From Bacteroidia bacterium (lineage in GTDB: Bacteria > Bacteroidota > Bacteroidia > M30B66), in the NCBI GenBank assembly GCA_018401705.1, contig JAGYKL010000013.1:1-64000 (forward strand): DNA of 64,000 nucleotides, given 5' to 3'. Shown one piece after another: positions 44,271 through 53,475 of this stretch (positions are counted from its first letter, which is position 1; each line of letters starts with the position of its first letter). Under the pieces are notes generated by a model that made no database searches, had not been told where the DNA came from, and was given only the letters and a program-made list of their open reading frames with translations. A program made the translations under genes and the position numbers.

Positions 44271-45527
44271 CTATGTTTTTTGTTTTTTCTTTTTCGCGGC
44301 AGGAAAAAGGATATTGTTCAAAATTAACCTGTATCCAGGTGAATTAGGATGCAGGTTTAAATCCGTTGGCGGATCGCCAACTTTATGCTCATAATCTTCT
44401 GGATCATGACCTCCATAAAAAGTCCAAGTTCCTTTACCGAACTCGCCATGAATATATCTTACTTCTGAAGCAGCTTTATTTTCACCTAAGACCAAAGCAC
44501 TACTTTTAACTTGATTCTTATTAAATGCGGTGGTCTGACCCATAAATCCTTTAATTATTTTCTCATGATTTTGGCATAACATGGTAGGTACCGGATCCCA
44601 TTTTGCTGAAAATTCAAACAATGCAAAATAGTCCTCTTTTTCAGGAATTCTTCTTGTTCTTGTTGCATCAATACTAGAGAATTCATATTCCATTGGATTG
44701 GTGCTCAGCGTAAAATCCTGAAAAGCAAAACAATTATCAAAATTGAGCTTTTGTTGAGCAGTTGGGTCGGCCGGATCTCCGTCGAACATACTTTCACAAA
44801 TATCCAGTCCATCCGCTGAAAGCGAAATATCATAACTATCAGTTGCAGAGCACATAGCAAAGAGAAATCCTCCACCAACGGTGAAATCTCTAATTTTTTT
44901 AGCAACCGCTAATTTTAATTCTGATACTTTATTAAAGCCTAATTTATTGGCCAAAGCTTCAGCATTCTTTTGATTCTCCTGATACCAAGATTGGTTTCTG
45001 TATGCATACCAGAATCTCCCGTATTGTCCAGTAAAATCCTCATGGTGGAGATGCAGCCAGTCGTAAAGGGGAAGTTTATCGGTAATTATTTCTTCATCAT
45101 AAACAACATCATATGGTATCTCTGCATAAGTTAAGGCTAGCGTTACAGCATCATCCCATGGTTGTTTATCCTTTGGTGAATAAACTGCAACTCGCGGTGG
45201 CTTTTCTAATTTAACTGCATCCATATTTACTTCAGGAGAAGCAATTTCCTGAAGTATAGCATTTGATTGCGCATTTGCAATTATCTGGTAAGATACTCCT
45301 CGTATTAAACATTCATTTTCAATATCCTTAATATTATCGATTAAAAAGCTCCCGCCACGGTAGTTAAGCAACCAATACAATTCAACATCATTTTGAAGAA
45401 TCCAATAAGCAATACCATAAGCTTTTAGGTGGTTCTGTTGCTTTTCATCCATATGGATGAGGATAGAAGCAGATTTTACAGGAATTAAAATCAAGCTTAG
45501 CAGACAAATAAGGACAATTCTTTTCAT
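44271..45527 (-). CDS. exported protein often labelled asparagine synthetase B in Bacteroidota
   Basis: 418 residues from the ATG at 45527, which opens a signal peptide (MKRIVLICLLSLILIPVKSA). An upstream TTG at 45551 is not credible. The sequence matches a conserved Bacteroidota family (LKAYGIAYWIL, WLLNYRGGSFL) that databases often call asparagine synthetase B, yet no glutaminase Cys2 or PP-loop synthase motif is present, and the protein is exported. Motifs GGGFLFAMCSATDSYDI and WTFYGGHDPEDYEH recall class I amidotransferase-like or ThuA-like folds. I would treat it as an exported protein of unknown function. The basic tail is KKKKQK. Confidence 0.78.
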   Translation of the reverse strand: MKRIVLICLLSLILIPVKSASILIHMDEKQQNHLKAYGIAYWILQNDVELYWLLNYRGGSFLIDNIKDIENECLIRGVSYQIIANAQSNAILQEIASPEVNMDAVKLEKPPRVAVYSPKDKQPWDDAVTLALTYAEIPYDVVYDEEIITDKLPLYDWLHLHHEDFTGQYGRFWYAYRNQSWYQENQKNAEALANKLGFNKVSELKLAVAKKIRDFTVGGGFLFAMCSATDSYDISLSADGLDICESMFDGDPADPTAQQKLNFDNCFAFQDFTLSTNPMEYEFSSIDATRTRRIPEKEDYFALFEFSAKWDPVPTMLCQNHEKIIKGFMGQTTAFNKNQVKSSALVLGENKAASEVRYIHGEFGKGTWTFYGGHDPEDYEHKVGDPPTDLNLHPNSPGYRLILNNILFPAAKKKKQKT

Positions 45528-45587
45528 GCTTTTGTAACGTTTTGTATTCAACGATATTTTAGATGAACAGTTTCGAAGCTTAATCGT

Positions 45588-47138
45588 TTAGAATTCAACA
45601 TCATCGGGATTCCAATTGTCTTTCGATGGCTCATTCATTTTTGACCCAACTGTCATCGTAGGCATTTCATCAAAAGAAGAGTTCGGTTTTAATCCAGAGC
45701 TTGTTCCCATCGACATGTGTTCATCTAAATCAGTGAACTTAGCCAAATGGTTTATATATTTTAATGGAGCCATTCCTAAAGCACCATTTCTGTGCTTAGC
45801 AATATGAATTTCTGCTTTACCATGAGTTGATTGTCCAGCCTCGTCTTCTGTAATATTGTAATATTCGGGACGATAAATGAAAAGCACCATATCAGCATCT
45901 TGCTCAATAGCGCCGGATTCTCTCAAGTCACTAAGTTGAGGCACTTTGGAGGTTCCTCTTTGTTCAACATTTCGACTAAGTTGAGAAAGCGCTATAACAG
46001 GTATTTCAAGTTCTTTTGCAATCCCTTTTAATGAGCGGGATATTTGACTAATTTCTTGTTCCCGATTTCCACCTCCTCTGTTATCTCCTCCTGCGGTCAT
46101 CAACTGAAGGTAGTCAATGATAATCATTTGGATATCGTGGTTGGCTTTAAGTCTCCTGGCTTTAGCTCTTAATTCAAAAATAGATAGAGCAGGAGTATCA
46201 TCAATGAAAAGAGGGGCTTCGGTAAGTTCTCTGATTTTTGAATCTAATTGATGCCATTCATGCTGTTCGAGGTTCCCTTTCTTTAGCTTATCTCCTGAAA
46301 GTTCAGCTTCTCCGGAAATAAGACGCATAACCAACTGGATACTTGACATCTCAAGTGAAAACACAGCAACTGGTCTTTTAAAACCTACAGCCGCATTTCT
46401 TGCTAATGACAGTACAAAAGCGGTTTTACCCATACCAGGACGAGCTGCAAGAATAACAAGATCAGATTTTTGCCATCCTGAAGTAAATCTATCCAAGGTG
46501 GTGAAACCCGAAGGGATTCCGCTTAATCCATCGGCCTGCTGGCCAGCTTTTTCAATTTGTTTTTTAGCTTCAGAAATGAGTTCACTCATTTTTGAGAAGT
46601 TCCTTTTAATGTTTCCTTCCGCAACAGCGAAAAGATTCTTCTCTGCGTTATCAAGTAATTCTAAAGCATCGGTGCTTTCGTCGTAAGCATCTTTTATGAT
46701 ATTACTAGAAACGGTAATTAGCTCTCGTTGGATTTGTTTCTGATTTAATATTCTAGTATGAAATTCAACGTTTGCAGTTGATGCAATTCTGTTGGTTAAT
46801 GATGTAATATATGCTGGCCCTCCAACCAAATCTAGTTCTCCACGTTTTTTTAATTCCTGAACTACTGTAAGTATGTCTACAGGTCTTGAAGAGGAAAATA
46901 GTTCACGAATCGCATCAAAAATACGCTGGTGAGCATCTTTGTAGAAAGTTTCAGGCCTTAGTGAATCAATCACATTTGAAAGAGCATCCCGGTCAAGCAT
47001 CAATGCACCTAATACAGCTTCTTCAACATCAATAGCCTGAGGAGGTAGTTTACCCATGCCCTCAAAATTTGCAGGATTTGTGCTGGGATAAAGTCGTTTT
47101 TTTCTGTCTGCCTGAGCTTTGCTTTGATTTGTTTCCAT
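45588..47138 (-). CDS. dnaB: replicative DNA helicase DnaB
   Basis: Hexameric helicase at the replication fork. N-terminal domain (~30-135) opens with PPQAIDVEEAVLGALMLD. The RecA-like domain has Walker A ARPGMGKTAF (~residue 235), Walker B MIIIDYLQLM and the DnaB signatures SLEMSSIQLVMR and LSQLSRNVEQR. No intein. The acidic tail ends NWNPDDVEF. 516 residues is normal. A perfect -7 box lies seven bases before the ATG. Confidence 0.96.
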   Translation of the reverse strand: METNQSKAQADRKKRLYPSTNPANFEGMGKLPPQAIDVEEAVLGALMLDRDALSNVIDSLRPETFYKDAHQRIFDAIRELFSSSRPVDILTVVQELKKRGELDLVGGPAYITSLTNRIASTANVEFHTRILNQKQIQRELITVSSNIIKDAYDESTDALELLDNAEKNLFAVAEGNIKRNFSKMSELISEAKKQIEKAGQQADGLSGIPSGFTTLDRFTSGWQKSDLVILAARPGMGKTAFVLSLARNAAVGFKRPVAVFSLEMSSIQLVMRLISGEAELSGDKLKKGNLEQHEWHQLDSKIRELTEAPLFIDDTPALSIFELRAKARRLKANHDIQMIIIDYLQLMTAGGDNRGGGNREQEISQISRSLKGIAKELEIPVIALSQLSRNVEQRGTSKVPQLSDLRESGAIEQDADMVLFIYRPEYYNITEDEAGQSTHGKAEIHIAKHRNGALGMAPLKYINHLAKFTDLDEHMSMGTSSGLKPNSSFDEMPTMTVGSKMNEPSKDNWNPDDVEF

Positions 47139-47145
47139 CGGACTA

Positions 47146-47153
47146 CAAATATA
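47146..47153 (-). promoter_or_regulatory. -7 box TATATTTG directly before dnaB
   Basis: Perfect TAnnTTTG; only seven bases separate it from the start codon, so the mRNA may be leaderless. Confidence 0.45.
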
Positions 47154-47252
47154 CCTAAGCTGACTGCGATTTGGGGAATTGTTTATAAATAAAAAGCAGA
47201 CTTCCAGCTTGGCTTTCTTCTTTGCTAATATTCAGGCATAAAGGCAGGCTTA

Positions 47253-48509
47253 TTAAATATTGGGGTCTAAAACATGGTCACGCAAATTCATTTTCTTTAG
47301 GCTTGGGGCAAGCTTGTATACAAGACCAGTGCAGACTAAAGTCATACACCCTCCAAAAACAACAGAGGGAACTAATCCTAAAAATTTCGCGGCAAGGCCT
47401 GATTCAAAAGCTCCAATTTCATTTGAGGAACCAATAAAAATACTATTCACAGAGGCAACCCTTCCACGCATATCATCTGGGGTAAATAATTGCATGATAG
47501 TAGAACGGATTAAAACACTAATTCCATCAAATGCACCTGAAAGCAGCAATAAAATAAACGAAAGCACTAAGCTGGTTGAGAGAGCGAAACCAATCATGGA
47601 CAATCCAAAAAGGGCAACAAATAGAAGCAAAATTTTTCCTGAATTAACCATTGGCGAATGCCTGGTTACAATCAAAGCCGTTAAAACAGCGCCAACAGAA
47701 GGCGCCGCTCGCAGAATACCCAAGCCTTCAGGCCCAACATGCAAAATTTCATCTGCAAAAACAGGAAGTAAAGCCACTGCGCCACCAAACAAAACGGCAA
47801 ATAAATCTAATGAAATAGCCCCTAAAACAACAGGCTGATTAAAAACAAAACGTAAACCTGCCTTTAGGCTACTGCTAATTGGCTCTTTTCCTAATCGGGC
47901 AGGAGGGAAGACAGGCAAACGAAAGAAGAAAAAAAGTGAAATTAAAACTAAGATAAAAGCAATTAAATAAGTAGTTTCCTTCCCGGCGAAGCCGTATAGA
48001 AGTCCACCAATAGCTGGTCCACCTACAGAAGCGATTTGCCAAAACGAACTATTCCAGGCTGCGCCATTTGCATAAAGTTCACGCTTTAACATTTGAGGTA
48101 GCAAAGCACTTACAGCTGGACCTGCTATAGCACGAGCAACTCCTGTAACTGAAATAATTGCATAAAACAGATATTCAGGATGATGTTCAGGCAATGTATC
48201 TGGATAAATAGCTATTAAAAATAAGCTCATTGCACATAGAGCAAATAAAGAGACTGCGGTTATAGCAAGTTTTCTTCTTTGATACATATCAGCCCAATGC
48301 CCAGCAAATAAAACTAATGATAAGAAAGGTATTGCTTCTGCAAGTCCAATAATACCCAAAGCAAAAGGGTCATGTGTAATTTGATAAACTTGCCAGCCTA
48401 CAGCTACAGCCTGCATTTGAATAGCCAACGTTAAGAAGAATCTTGCTGAAAGAAAGTTTCTGAATGATGGTATTTTTAAGGAAGCAAAGCCCTTTATCTC
48501 TGAAGTCAT
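47253..48509 (-). CDS. MFS transporter (EntS/MFS_3-like exporter)
   Basis: 418 residues, about twelve transmembrane helices. N-terminal signature RNFLSARFFLTLAIQMQAVAV..QVYQIT and the loop motif GHWADMYQRRKL are those of the siderophore-exporter-like MFS_3 group. A second conserved loop has DDMRGRVASVNSIFIGSSNE. Substrate unknown; no siderophore genes nearby. Downstream of dnaB's promoter region, but separately transcribed. Confidence 0.88.
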   Translation of the reverse strand: MTSEIKGFASLKIPSFRNFLSARFFLTLAIQMQAVAVGWQVYQITHDPFALGIIGLAEAIPFLSLVLFAGHWADMYQRRKLAITAVSLFALCAMSLFLIAIYPDTLPEHHPEYLFYAIISVTGVARAIAGPAVSALLPQMLKRELYANGAAWNSSFWQIASVGGPAIGGLLYGFAGKETTYLIAFILVLISLFFFFRLPVFPPARLGKEPISSSLKAGLRFVFNQPVVLGAISLDLFAVLFGGAVALLPVFADEILHVGPEGLGILRAAPSVGAVLTALIVTRHSPMVNSGKILLLFVALFGLSMIGFALSTSLVLSFILLLLSGAFDGISVLIRSTIMQLFTPDDMRGRVASVNSIFIGSSNEIGAFESGLAAKFLGLVPSVVFGGCMTLVCTGLVYKLAPSLKKMNLRDHVLDPNI

Positions 48510-48514
48510 CGCAT

Positions 48515-48522
48515 CAAATATG
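48515..48522 (-). promoter_or_regulatory. candidate -7 box CATATTTG before the MFS gene
   Basis: Seven of eight to consensus; ends five bases before the start codon at 48509, another short-leader case. Confidence 0.35.
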
Positions 48523-48565
48523 TTTCAAAATTCCGTACTTCGGTCAAGATCTCAAACACATTATT

Positions 48566-48982
48566 ATGAAAGTTGTTATGTTTTTATTGTTTCTGGCTCA
48601 GGGTCTCTATGCTCAAACCCCGGAAAGTGAAATTATTGCAGTTCTTGAGAAGCAACAAATTGCTTGGAACAAGGCTGATATAGAAGGGTTTATGGATGGT
48701 TATTGGAAAAGTGACAGTTTAAGGTTTATTGGCAAAAATGGGCTGACCTTTGGATGGAATCAGGTTCTTGAAAATTATAAAAGAAGTTATCTTGGCAAGG
48801 CCGGTATGGGCGATCTCACTTTTGATAATGTAAATGTTGATATTCTTTGCATTGATTTTGCTTTTGTGACAGGTTCTTGGAATTTGTCATATCCAGACAA
48901 AGAGCCAATAGGTGGATGGTTTAGCCTGATTTTTAAGAAAATTAAAGGAAGTTGGTACATTTCAGCCGATCATTCAAGCTAG
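48566..48982 (+). CDS. exported DUF4440/SnoaL-like protein
   Basis: 138 residues from the ATG at 48566, which begins signal peptide MKVVMFLLFLAQGLYA-Q. An upstream ATG (48464) would bury it and overlap the divergent MFS gene. The NTF2-like fold is seen in IAVLEKQQIAWNKADIEGFMDGYW, SDSLRFIGKNGLTFGW and the closing FKKIKGSWYISADHSS. This fold binds small molecules or acts as an isomerase; the ligand is unknown. Confidence 0.85.
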   Translation: MKVVMFLLFLAQGLYAQTPESEIIAVLEKQQIAWNKADIEGFMDGYWKSDSLRFIGKNGLTFGWNQVLENYKRSYLGKAGMGDLTFDNVNVDILCIDFAFVTGSWNLSYPDKEPIGGWFSLIFKKIKGSWYISADHSS

Positions 48983-49093
48983 GTTTTAACAAAATAGCTT
49001 CAATAGCCTGCAAATAAAGAGATTTTTAGATATTTTGATGAAACATTTTTGTTGATAATGAGTATTGTTGCTTGTTTTTAATATCATTAAAGT

Positions 49094-50214
49094 ATGAAAA
49101 AAGTCTTTTCAAGTGTTGTGGTTGCCCTTTTTGTTTGGTTTCAGATGCCCAATTATTGCAATCTTTTACTCAGGAAAATTGGATGAATTCTAACTGGCAA
49201 AATGCGAATAGGAGCCTCTATTTTCATGATGCTTCAGAGAACCTATCTGGTTCAGAATATTACAGCTGGAATGCTAATAATCAAGAGTTTGTTCTTTCTG
49301 TAATTGAAAACAATTACAGAAACGAAGAAGGTAGATTGGATAGTGTTATATTAACTACGATGACTTTTCCAACCATGGAATTTATTCCTTCAACTAAGAT
49401 TAATTATGGTTACAACGCTGAAGGCTTGCTCGATACTTTATTGTATTCGTCATACTCCAATGATATTTTTGTTCCTTCATCATTGACAACTTATGTGTAT
49501 GATGAAAATAACTCCGTTATTGAGCGTTATTCAAGTTTTTGGGATATTGAGAGTGAAATTTGGGTTCCTTCATCTAAATTAGAATCTACACCAAATTCTG
49601 AAGGACAATCGGAAGTTGATATCAATTATTTATTTTCTGAAGATAATCAGCAATGGATAGAAAATACCCGAGTAACATACACATATAATCAATCAGGAAA
49701 AGTTTCATCACTAATAACAGAAGGATTTATTGGCGGAAGCTGGAGAAACTCATCCAGGGTGCTAAATGAATACGATAATTCCAATAATTTAATCATGGAA
49801 ACTCGTGATATCTGGAACAATGCTGATAATGAGTGGCGAAACAATACTAGAACTAACTATACCAATACAAGCTTTAACAAAATTGCTCAATTTGTGTCAG
49901 AGTTCTGGAATAATACTGAATGGATAAATGGGCAACGAGGCACTTATATTTATTCAGAACCTTCAGGTTTGAAGAAAGTTTCGGAATTGAATCCTGTTGT
50001 ATATCCAAATCCTTCAGGTGCAGAGATTCGTCTCAATATTGAAGAAAATTCCGACTTACATATTTTTGATGCACTTGGAAAACTTGTGTACGCATCAATT
50101 AATTACGTTCCAAATGAAGCCTTATCAACAAAACATTTGAATCAGGGGCTATACCTGATTACGGTAAAAAATAGCAGTGGCGTAAAGGCAATTCGTTTTG
50201 TTAAGGCTGAATAA
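49094..50214 (+). CDS. T9SS secreted protein, frame broken in the signal peptide
   Basis: A signal peptide MKKVFSSVVVALFVWF starts at 49094, but the mature part (DAQLLQSFTQENWMNSNWQN onward) is in the next frame. One missing T in the TTT at 49139-49141 explains the shift. Downstream, ~330 residues carry repeated YTYN.SGK / W..N.R..Y.Y units (YD-repeat-like, found in extracellular Bacteroidota proteins), ending in T9SS sorting domain VVYPNPSGAEIRLNIEE ... AIRFVKAE. As written the product would lack an export signal. Either a sequencing error or a recent null mutation. Confidence 0.7.
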
Positions 50215-50232
50215 TCAGCATAATTTGAAAAC

Positions 50233-50276
50233 AAATCCCTGTGTAAAGACTATTTACACAGGGATTTCATTTTTTT
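50233..50276 (+). terminator. intrinsic terminator after the T9SS gene
   Basis: Fifteen-pair stem AAATCCCTGTGTAAA/TTTACACAGGGATTT, loop GACTA, then CATTTTTTT. Also usable by the convergent peptidase gene (TTTGTTTT on the other side). Confidence 0.92.
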
Positions 50277-50279
50277 AAA

Positions 50280-51506
50280 TCAAAAGGTGACTTTGAGTTC
50301 CACCAAGTTACCATTACGATTTACAGTAACGATAGCTGACTGGCCTTTTTCAAATTTCCCAAGTGCTTTCATGTAATCTTGGATATCGTGTATTTCGTTA
50401 TCTCCAATTTTTGTGATGATGTCACCGTCTTTCATCCCCGCTTTAAAAGCGGGCTTATCATCAATAACAGCTTCTACTTTAAGACCATCCGTTCCGCCGG
50501 TGTAAGACGGCATTATTCCTAAAGTAACTTTAAAACTTTTAGATGAATTCATTGATGGATTCCTCGTTTTAAGGAATTCCAATTTCCTATCCACAGGCAA
50601 CTGTGCAATTATCCCTGAAATTATCATTAATACGGCTTCTTCACCTTCAGCATTTATTTTATCCACATCATCAGAAGGCTTGTGATAATCACTGTGAGTT
50701 CCTGTAAAAAAGTGAAGCACTGGAATATCTTTATTGTAGAAAGAAGTATGGTCGGAAGGACCAACACCAGCCGAATCCATTTGTATTTTCAGGGCTTTCG
50801 ACTGGAATTTTTCGAGGATACTTTTCCATTCTGGAGCAGTACCGATGCCACTAACTTCTAAAACAGGTTCGTCTTGTTTAAGTCGACCTACCATGTCCAT
50901 GTTAATCATACATGTTACATTCTTTAAGTCAATCCCTGGGTGTTCTGAATAATAAGCCGAGCCAAGTAAACCAAGCTCTTCACCCGAAAAGCAAACGAAT
51001 AAGAAATTAAATGGTTCTTTTTCTGTATTGGTAGAAAAGTAGCGCGCCAATTCAAGCACACCAGCTGTCCCCGAAGCATTGTCATCAGCACCATTGTGCA
51101 CTTTGCCCTCTGAGTGCGGATCAAGTGAATGTCCGTCGATACCTGTTCCAAGATGATCATAGTGAGCTCCTATAACGACTGTGAATTTAGAGCCATTATC
51201 GAGATATCCAGCAACATTATTAGCTTTTCCTTTTCTTCCGCCTTGGCCATGAACTCCAGCTTCAAAGTCAAACTCTTGCAAGTAATCATTGTTCTCACCT
51301 GCCGGTTTTAGTTTCCAGTTCTTGAAATAAGAAACTATATAATCTGAAGCCAACTTTTCGCCTTCAGTACCAGTTCCTCTTCCCTGCAGCTCTTCAGATG
51401 CGAGGTAATTAATGTGTTTCATGATGGTATCGGCATGAAACCATGTTTGAGCAGATAATCCACTCATTAAAAAACTTCCAAAAATTATCAGGAATAACTG
51501 TTTCAT
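50280..51506 (-). CDS. M28-family zinc aminopeptidase with C-terminal PDZ domain, exported
   Basis: 408 residues, signal peptide to ~19 (…GLSA-Q). Zinc ligands and catalytic residues are all visible: H in IGAHYDHLG, D in NGADDNASG, EE in FSGEELGLLGS, D in MINMDMVGR and H in HSDYHKPSDD. Residues ~330-405 form a PDZ domain (KAGMKDGDIITKIGD) for binding peptide ends or regulation. It likely trims peptides in the periplasm or outside. It lies 11 bases after the next gene, a TolB-like propeller, suggesting an operon. Confidence 0.93.
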   Translation of the reverse strand: MKQLFLIIFGSFLMSGLSAQTWFHADTIMKHINYLASEELQGRGTGTEGEKLASDYIVSYFKNWKLKPAGENNDYLQEFDFEAGVHGQGGRKGKANNVAGYLDNGSKFTVVIGAHYDHLGTGIDGHSLDPHSEGKVHNGADDNASGTAGVLELARYFSTNTEKEPFNFLFVCFSGEELGLLGSAYYSEHPGIDLKNVTCMINMDMVGRLKQDEPVLEVSGIGTAPEWKSILEKFQSKALKIQMDSAGVGPSDHTSFYNKDIPVLHFFTGTHSDYHKPSDDVDKINAEGEEAVLMIISGIIAQLPVDRKLEFLKTRNPSMNSSKSFKVTLGIMPSYTGGTDGLKVEAVIDDKPAFKAGMKDGDIITKIGDNEIHDIQDYMKALGKFEKGQSAIVTVNRNGNLVELKVTF

Positions 51507-51516
51507 AAAAAGAATT

Positions 51517-52551
51517 TTAATCGTTCCAATCAGCTATGAAAACGTTGGTATCTCTGGTTCCTCCATTATTTCTATTGGAAGAGAATACTAGCTTTTTACC
51601 ATCGTAAGAAAACATTGGGAATGCATTAAAGTTGCTTTCGAAGGTAATTTGCTCAAGTCCGCTTCCATCAAGATTAATCATATATAGATTAAAATCATAT
51701 CCACGCTCAGACGCGTGATTAGAAGAAAAGATAATTTTCTTACCAGAAGGATGGAAGTAAGGAGCCCAATTTGCTTTACCTAGATTCGTAACCTGTCTTA
51801 AATCAGAACCATCTACATTGCATGTGTAAATTTCCATATTTGTTGGAGCAACCAATCCCTGCGTAAGCAGTTCTTTATATTCTTTAACATCTTCATTTGA
51901 TGTTGGCCGCGATGCTCTAAAAACAAGCTTTTTGCTATCAGGAGAAAAGAACGCCCCACCATCGTAACCTAAGCCACTGGTAATTTGCTTTACATCGCTA
52001 CCATCAATTTTCATGGTGTATAATTCCAAATCGCCAGATCTGTCGGAAGTAAAAACAATCATTTTCCCATCAGGAGAAATAGTTGCTTCAGCATCATATC
52101 CGGGAGCATCTGTTAGCTTTTTTGTGATGTTGCCATCTAAATCAGCTACATATATATCAAAGGTGTTATAGATAGGCCAAAGGTATTTTCCATCTGTTCT
52201 TCTTTCAGGATTTGGTGGACAAGCCTCATTATTTTCATGGGTTGAAGCATAAAGAATTGAATTATTGTCGGGCATGAAAAACGAGCATGTTGTTCTGCCT
52301 TTTCCGGTTGAGATGAGTTTACGCTTAACTTCTCCTGCTTCATTTAGATCTAAGCTATAAATCTGATCGCAAGGAATTCCTTCTTTCGGATTAGTAATTT
52401 GTAAAGTCAGGTGAGTGTTATCGAAACTGAAGTAAGCTTCAGCATTATCGCCTCCAAACGTAAGTTGTTTGATATTACTAAGATGCTTTTCCTGAGCTTG
52501 TATATATGTAAAAGCAAAACAAGCAGCACTGAGAATTATGTGTTTTTTCAT
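51517..52551 (-). CDS. exported TolB-like WD40/PD40 beta-propeller protein
   Basis: 344 residues from the ATG at 52551 (a GTG three bases earlier is possible). Signal peptide MKKHIILSAACFAFTYIQA-Q. PD40 repeats with the SPDGKxIVFxSxRxG pattern recur: SPDGKMIVFTSDRSG, SPDSKKLVFRASR, HPSGKKIIFSSNH, YDGKKLVFSSNRN. It lies 11 bases before the M28 peptidase, and propellers of this kind often accompany exported peptidases. No catalytic motif. Confidence 0.88.
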   Translation of the reverse strand: MKKHIILSAACFAFTYIQAQEKHLSNIKQLTFGGDNAEAYFSFDNTHLTLQITNPKEGIPCDQIYSLDLNEAGEVKRKLISTGKGRTTCSFFMPDNNSILYASTHENNEACPPNPERRTDGKYLWPIYNTFDIYVADLDGNITKKLTDAPGYDAEATISPDGKMIVFTSDRSGDLELYTMKIDGSDVKQITSGLGYDGGAFFSPDSKKLVFRASRPTSNEDVKEYKELLTQGLVAPTNMEIYTCNVDGSDLRQVTNLGKANWAPYFHPSGKKIIFSSNHASERGYDFNLYMINLDGSGLEQITFESNFNAFPMFSYDGKKLVFSSNRNNGGTRDTNVFIADWND

Positions 52552-52556
52552 CACTG

Positions 52557-52564
52557 CAAATGTA
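52557..52564 (-). promoter_or_regulatory. -7 box TACATTTG directly before the TolB-like gene
   Basis: Perfect TAnnTTTG, five bases before the ATG at 52551. Confidence 0.45.
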
Positions 52565-52571
52565 ATATGAT

Positions 52572-53465
52572 TCAGCTAAGTACTTTTGATGAAAATAGTG
52601 TTTGGAGTAAATAAACTATTCCAATAGCGAGGATCCCTGATATTCCAACTACCGACGACAAAAGTTCGTTCCCTGTAATTACAAAAAGCATCATTCCAGC
52701 TGCAGTGCCGTTAATCATTCCATGAAACATTCCTGGACCTAAAACGCTGTTTGAGGTTCTTCTCAACCAATCCATTGGATAGGAGAGTGCTATACAAAGT
52801 AAAACCATCATGAAAATTCCTGCGCTGGGATTCTCTGGATAATTATGTCCCATAGCAATTAGTGGAGCATGCCATAAGCCCCAAACAATACCAGTGAATA
52901 AAACTCTAGAATGCAAAGGCGTATCTTTAAGTTGATTGTAAAGAAAACCTCTCCAGCCAATTTCTTCACCAAGAGTAAAGACAAGGTTTATTGTAGCTCC
53001 GGCAATTATTCCCCCAAGAATAACAATGCTCAAGACAACTGGAATTGAAGGTATATTTAAGGTTTCGGGGTCTAATTGACCTTCCGTCATATCTTCAATT
53101 TTCATTAGTAATCCTTCGCGACTAAAGTCTAAGGCTCCAAACAATTCTGTTCCAAACAAGCTGCCTGATATGTAAGTGATAAAGTAATAAGCAATTACCC
53201 AAACTAAAAGCCAGATGGGCATTATAGCAAGTGCTTTTTTATCTGCGAGTTTCCAATTTACTCCTAATTCACTCAAGGGTCTCTTGAGAACAAATTTCAT
53301 CATAATCCAAGCAGAAAGTGCTGGAGCTGGCATGCATAAAAAGGCTACAATGATTGAGGAAGTTGATGAACCGTAAGGTATTTCAAGAAAATATATAGCA
53401 CCTGCAGCCAGCCAGCAGAACAGAAATGCCATAACAAGAAACTGAACTACGGGCGTTTTTATCAT
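52572..53465 (-). CDS. CPBP-family intramembrane metalloprotease
   Basis: 297 residues, seven or eight transmembrane helices. The family motifs are in order: GEEIGWRGFLYNQL (EExxxR), GIVWGLWHAPLI (FxxxH type) and GMFHGMIN (HxxxN). Members process CAAX proteins in eukaryotes and bacteriocins or unknown substrates in bacteria. It lies 10 bases after the TonB-dependent receptor, with which it may be co-transcribed. Confidence 0.9.
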   Translation of the reverse strand: MIKTPVVQFLVMAFLFCWLAAGAIYFLEIPYGSSTSSIIVAFLCMPAPALSAWIMMKFVLKRPLSELGVNWKLADKKALAIMPIWLLVWVIAYYFITYISGSLFGTELFGALDFSREGLLMKIEDMTEGQLDPETLNIPSIPVVLSIVILGGIIAGATINLVFTLGEEIGWRGFLYNQLKDTPLHSRVLFTGIVWGLWHAPLIAMGHNYPENPSAGIFMMVLLCIALSYPMDWLRRTSNSVLGPGMFHGMINGTAAGMMLFVITGNELLSSVVGISGILAIGIVYLLQTLFSSKVLS

Positions 53466-53475
53466 AAATTGAGAT

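Noticed and set aside
47260-47838. 192-codon open frame opposite the MFS gene
   Set aside because: Composition (many Pro, Thr, Lys) is that of the complement of transmembrane segments; no start context.
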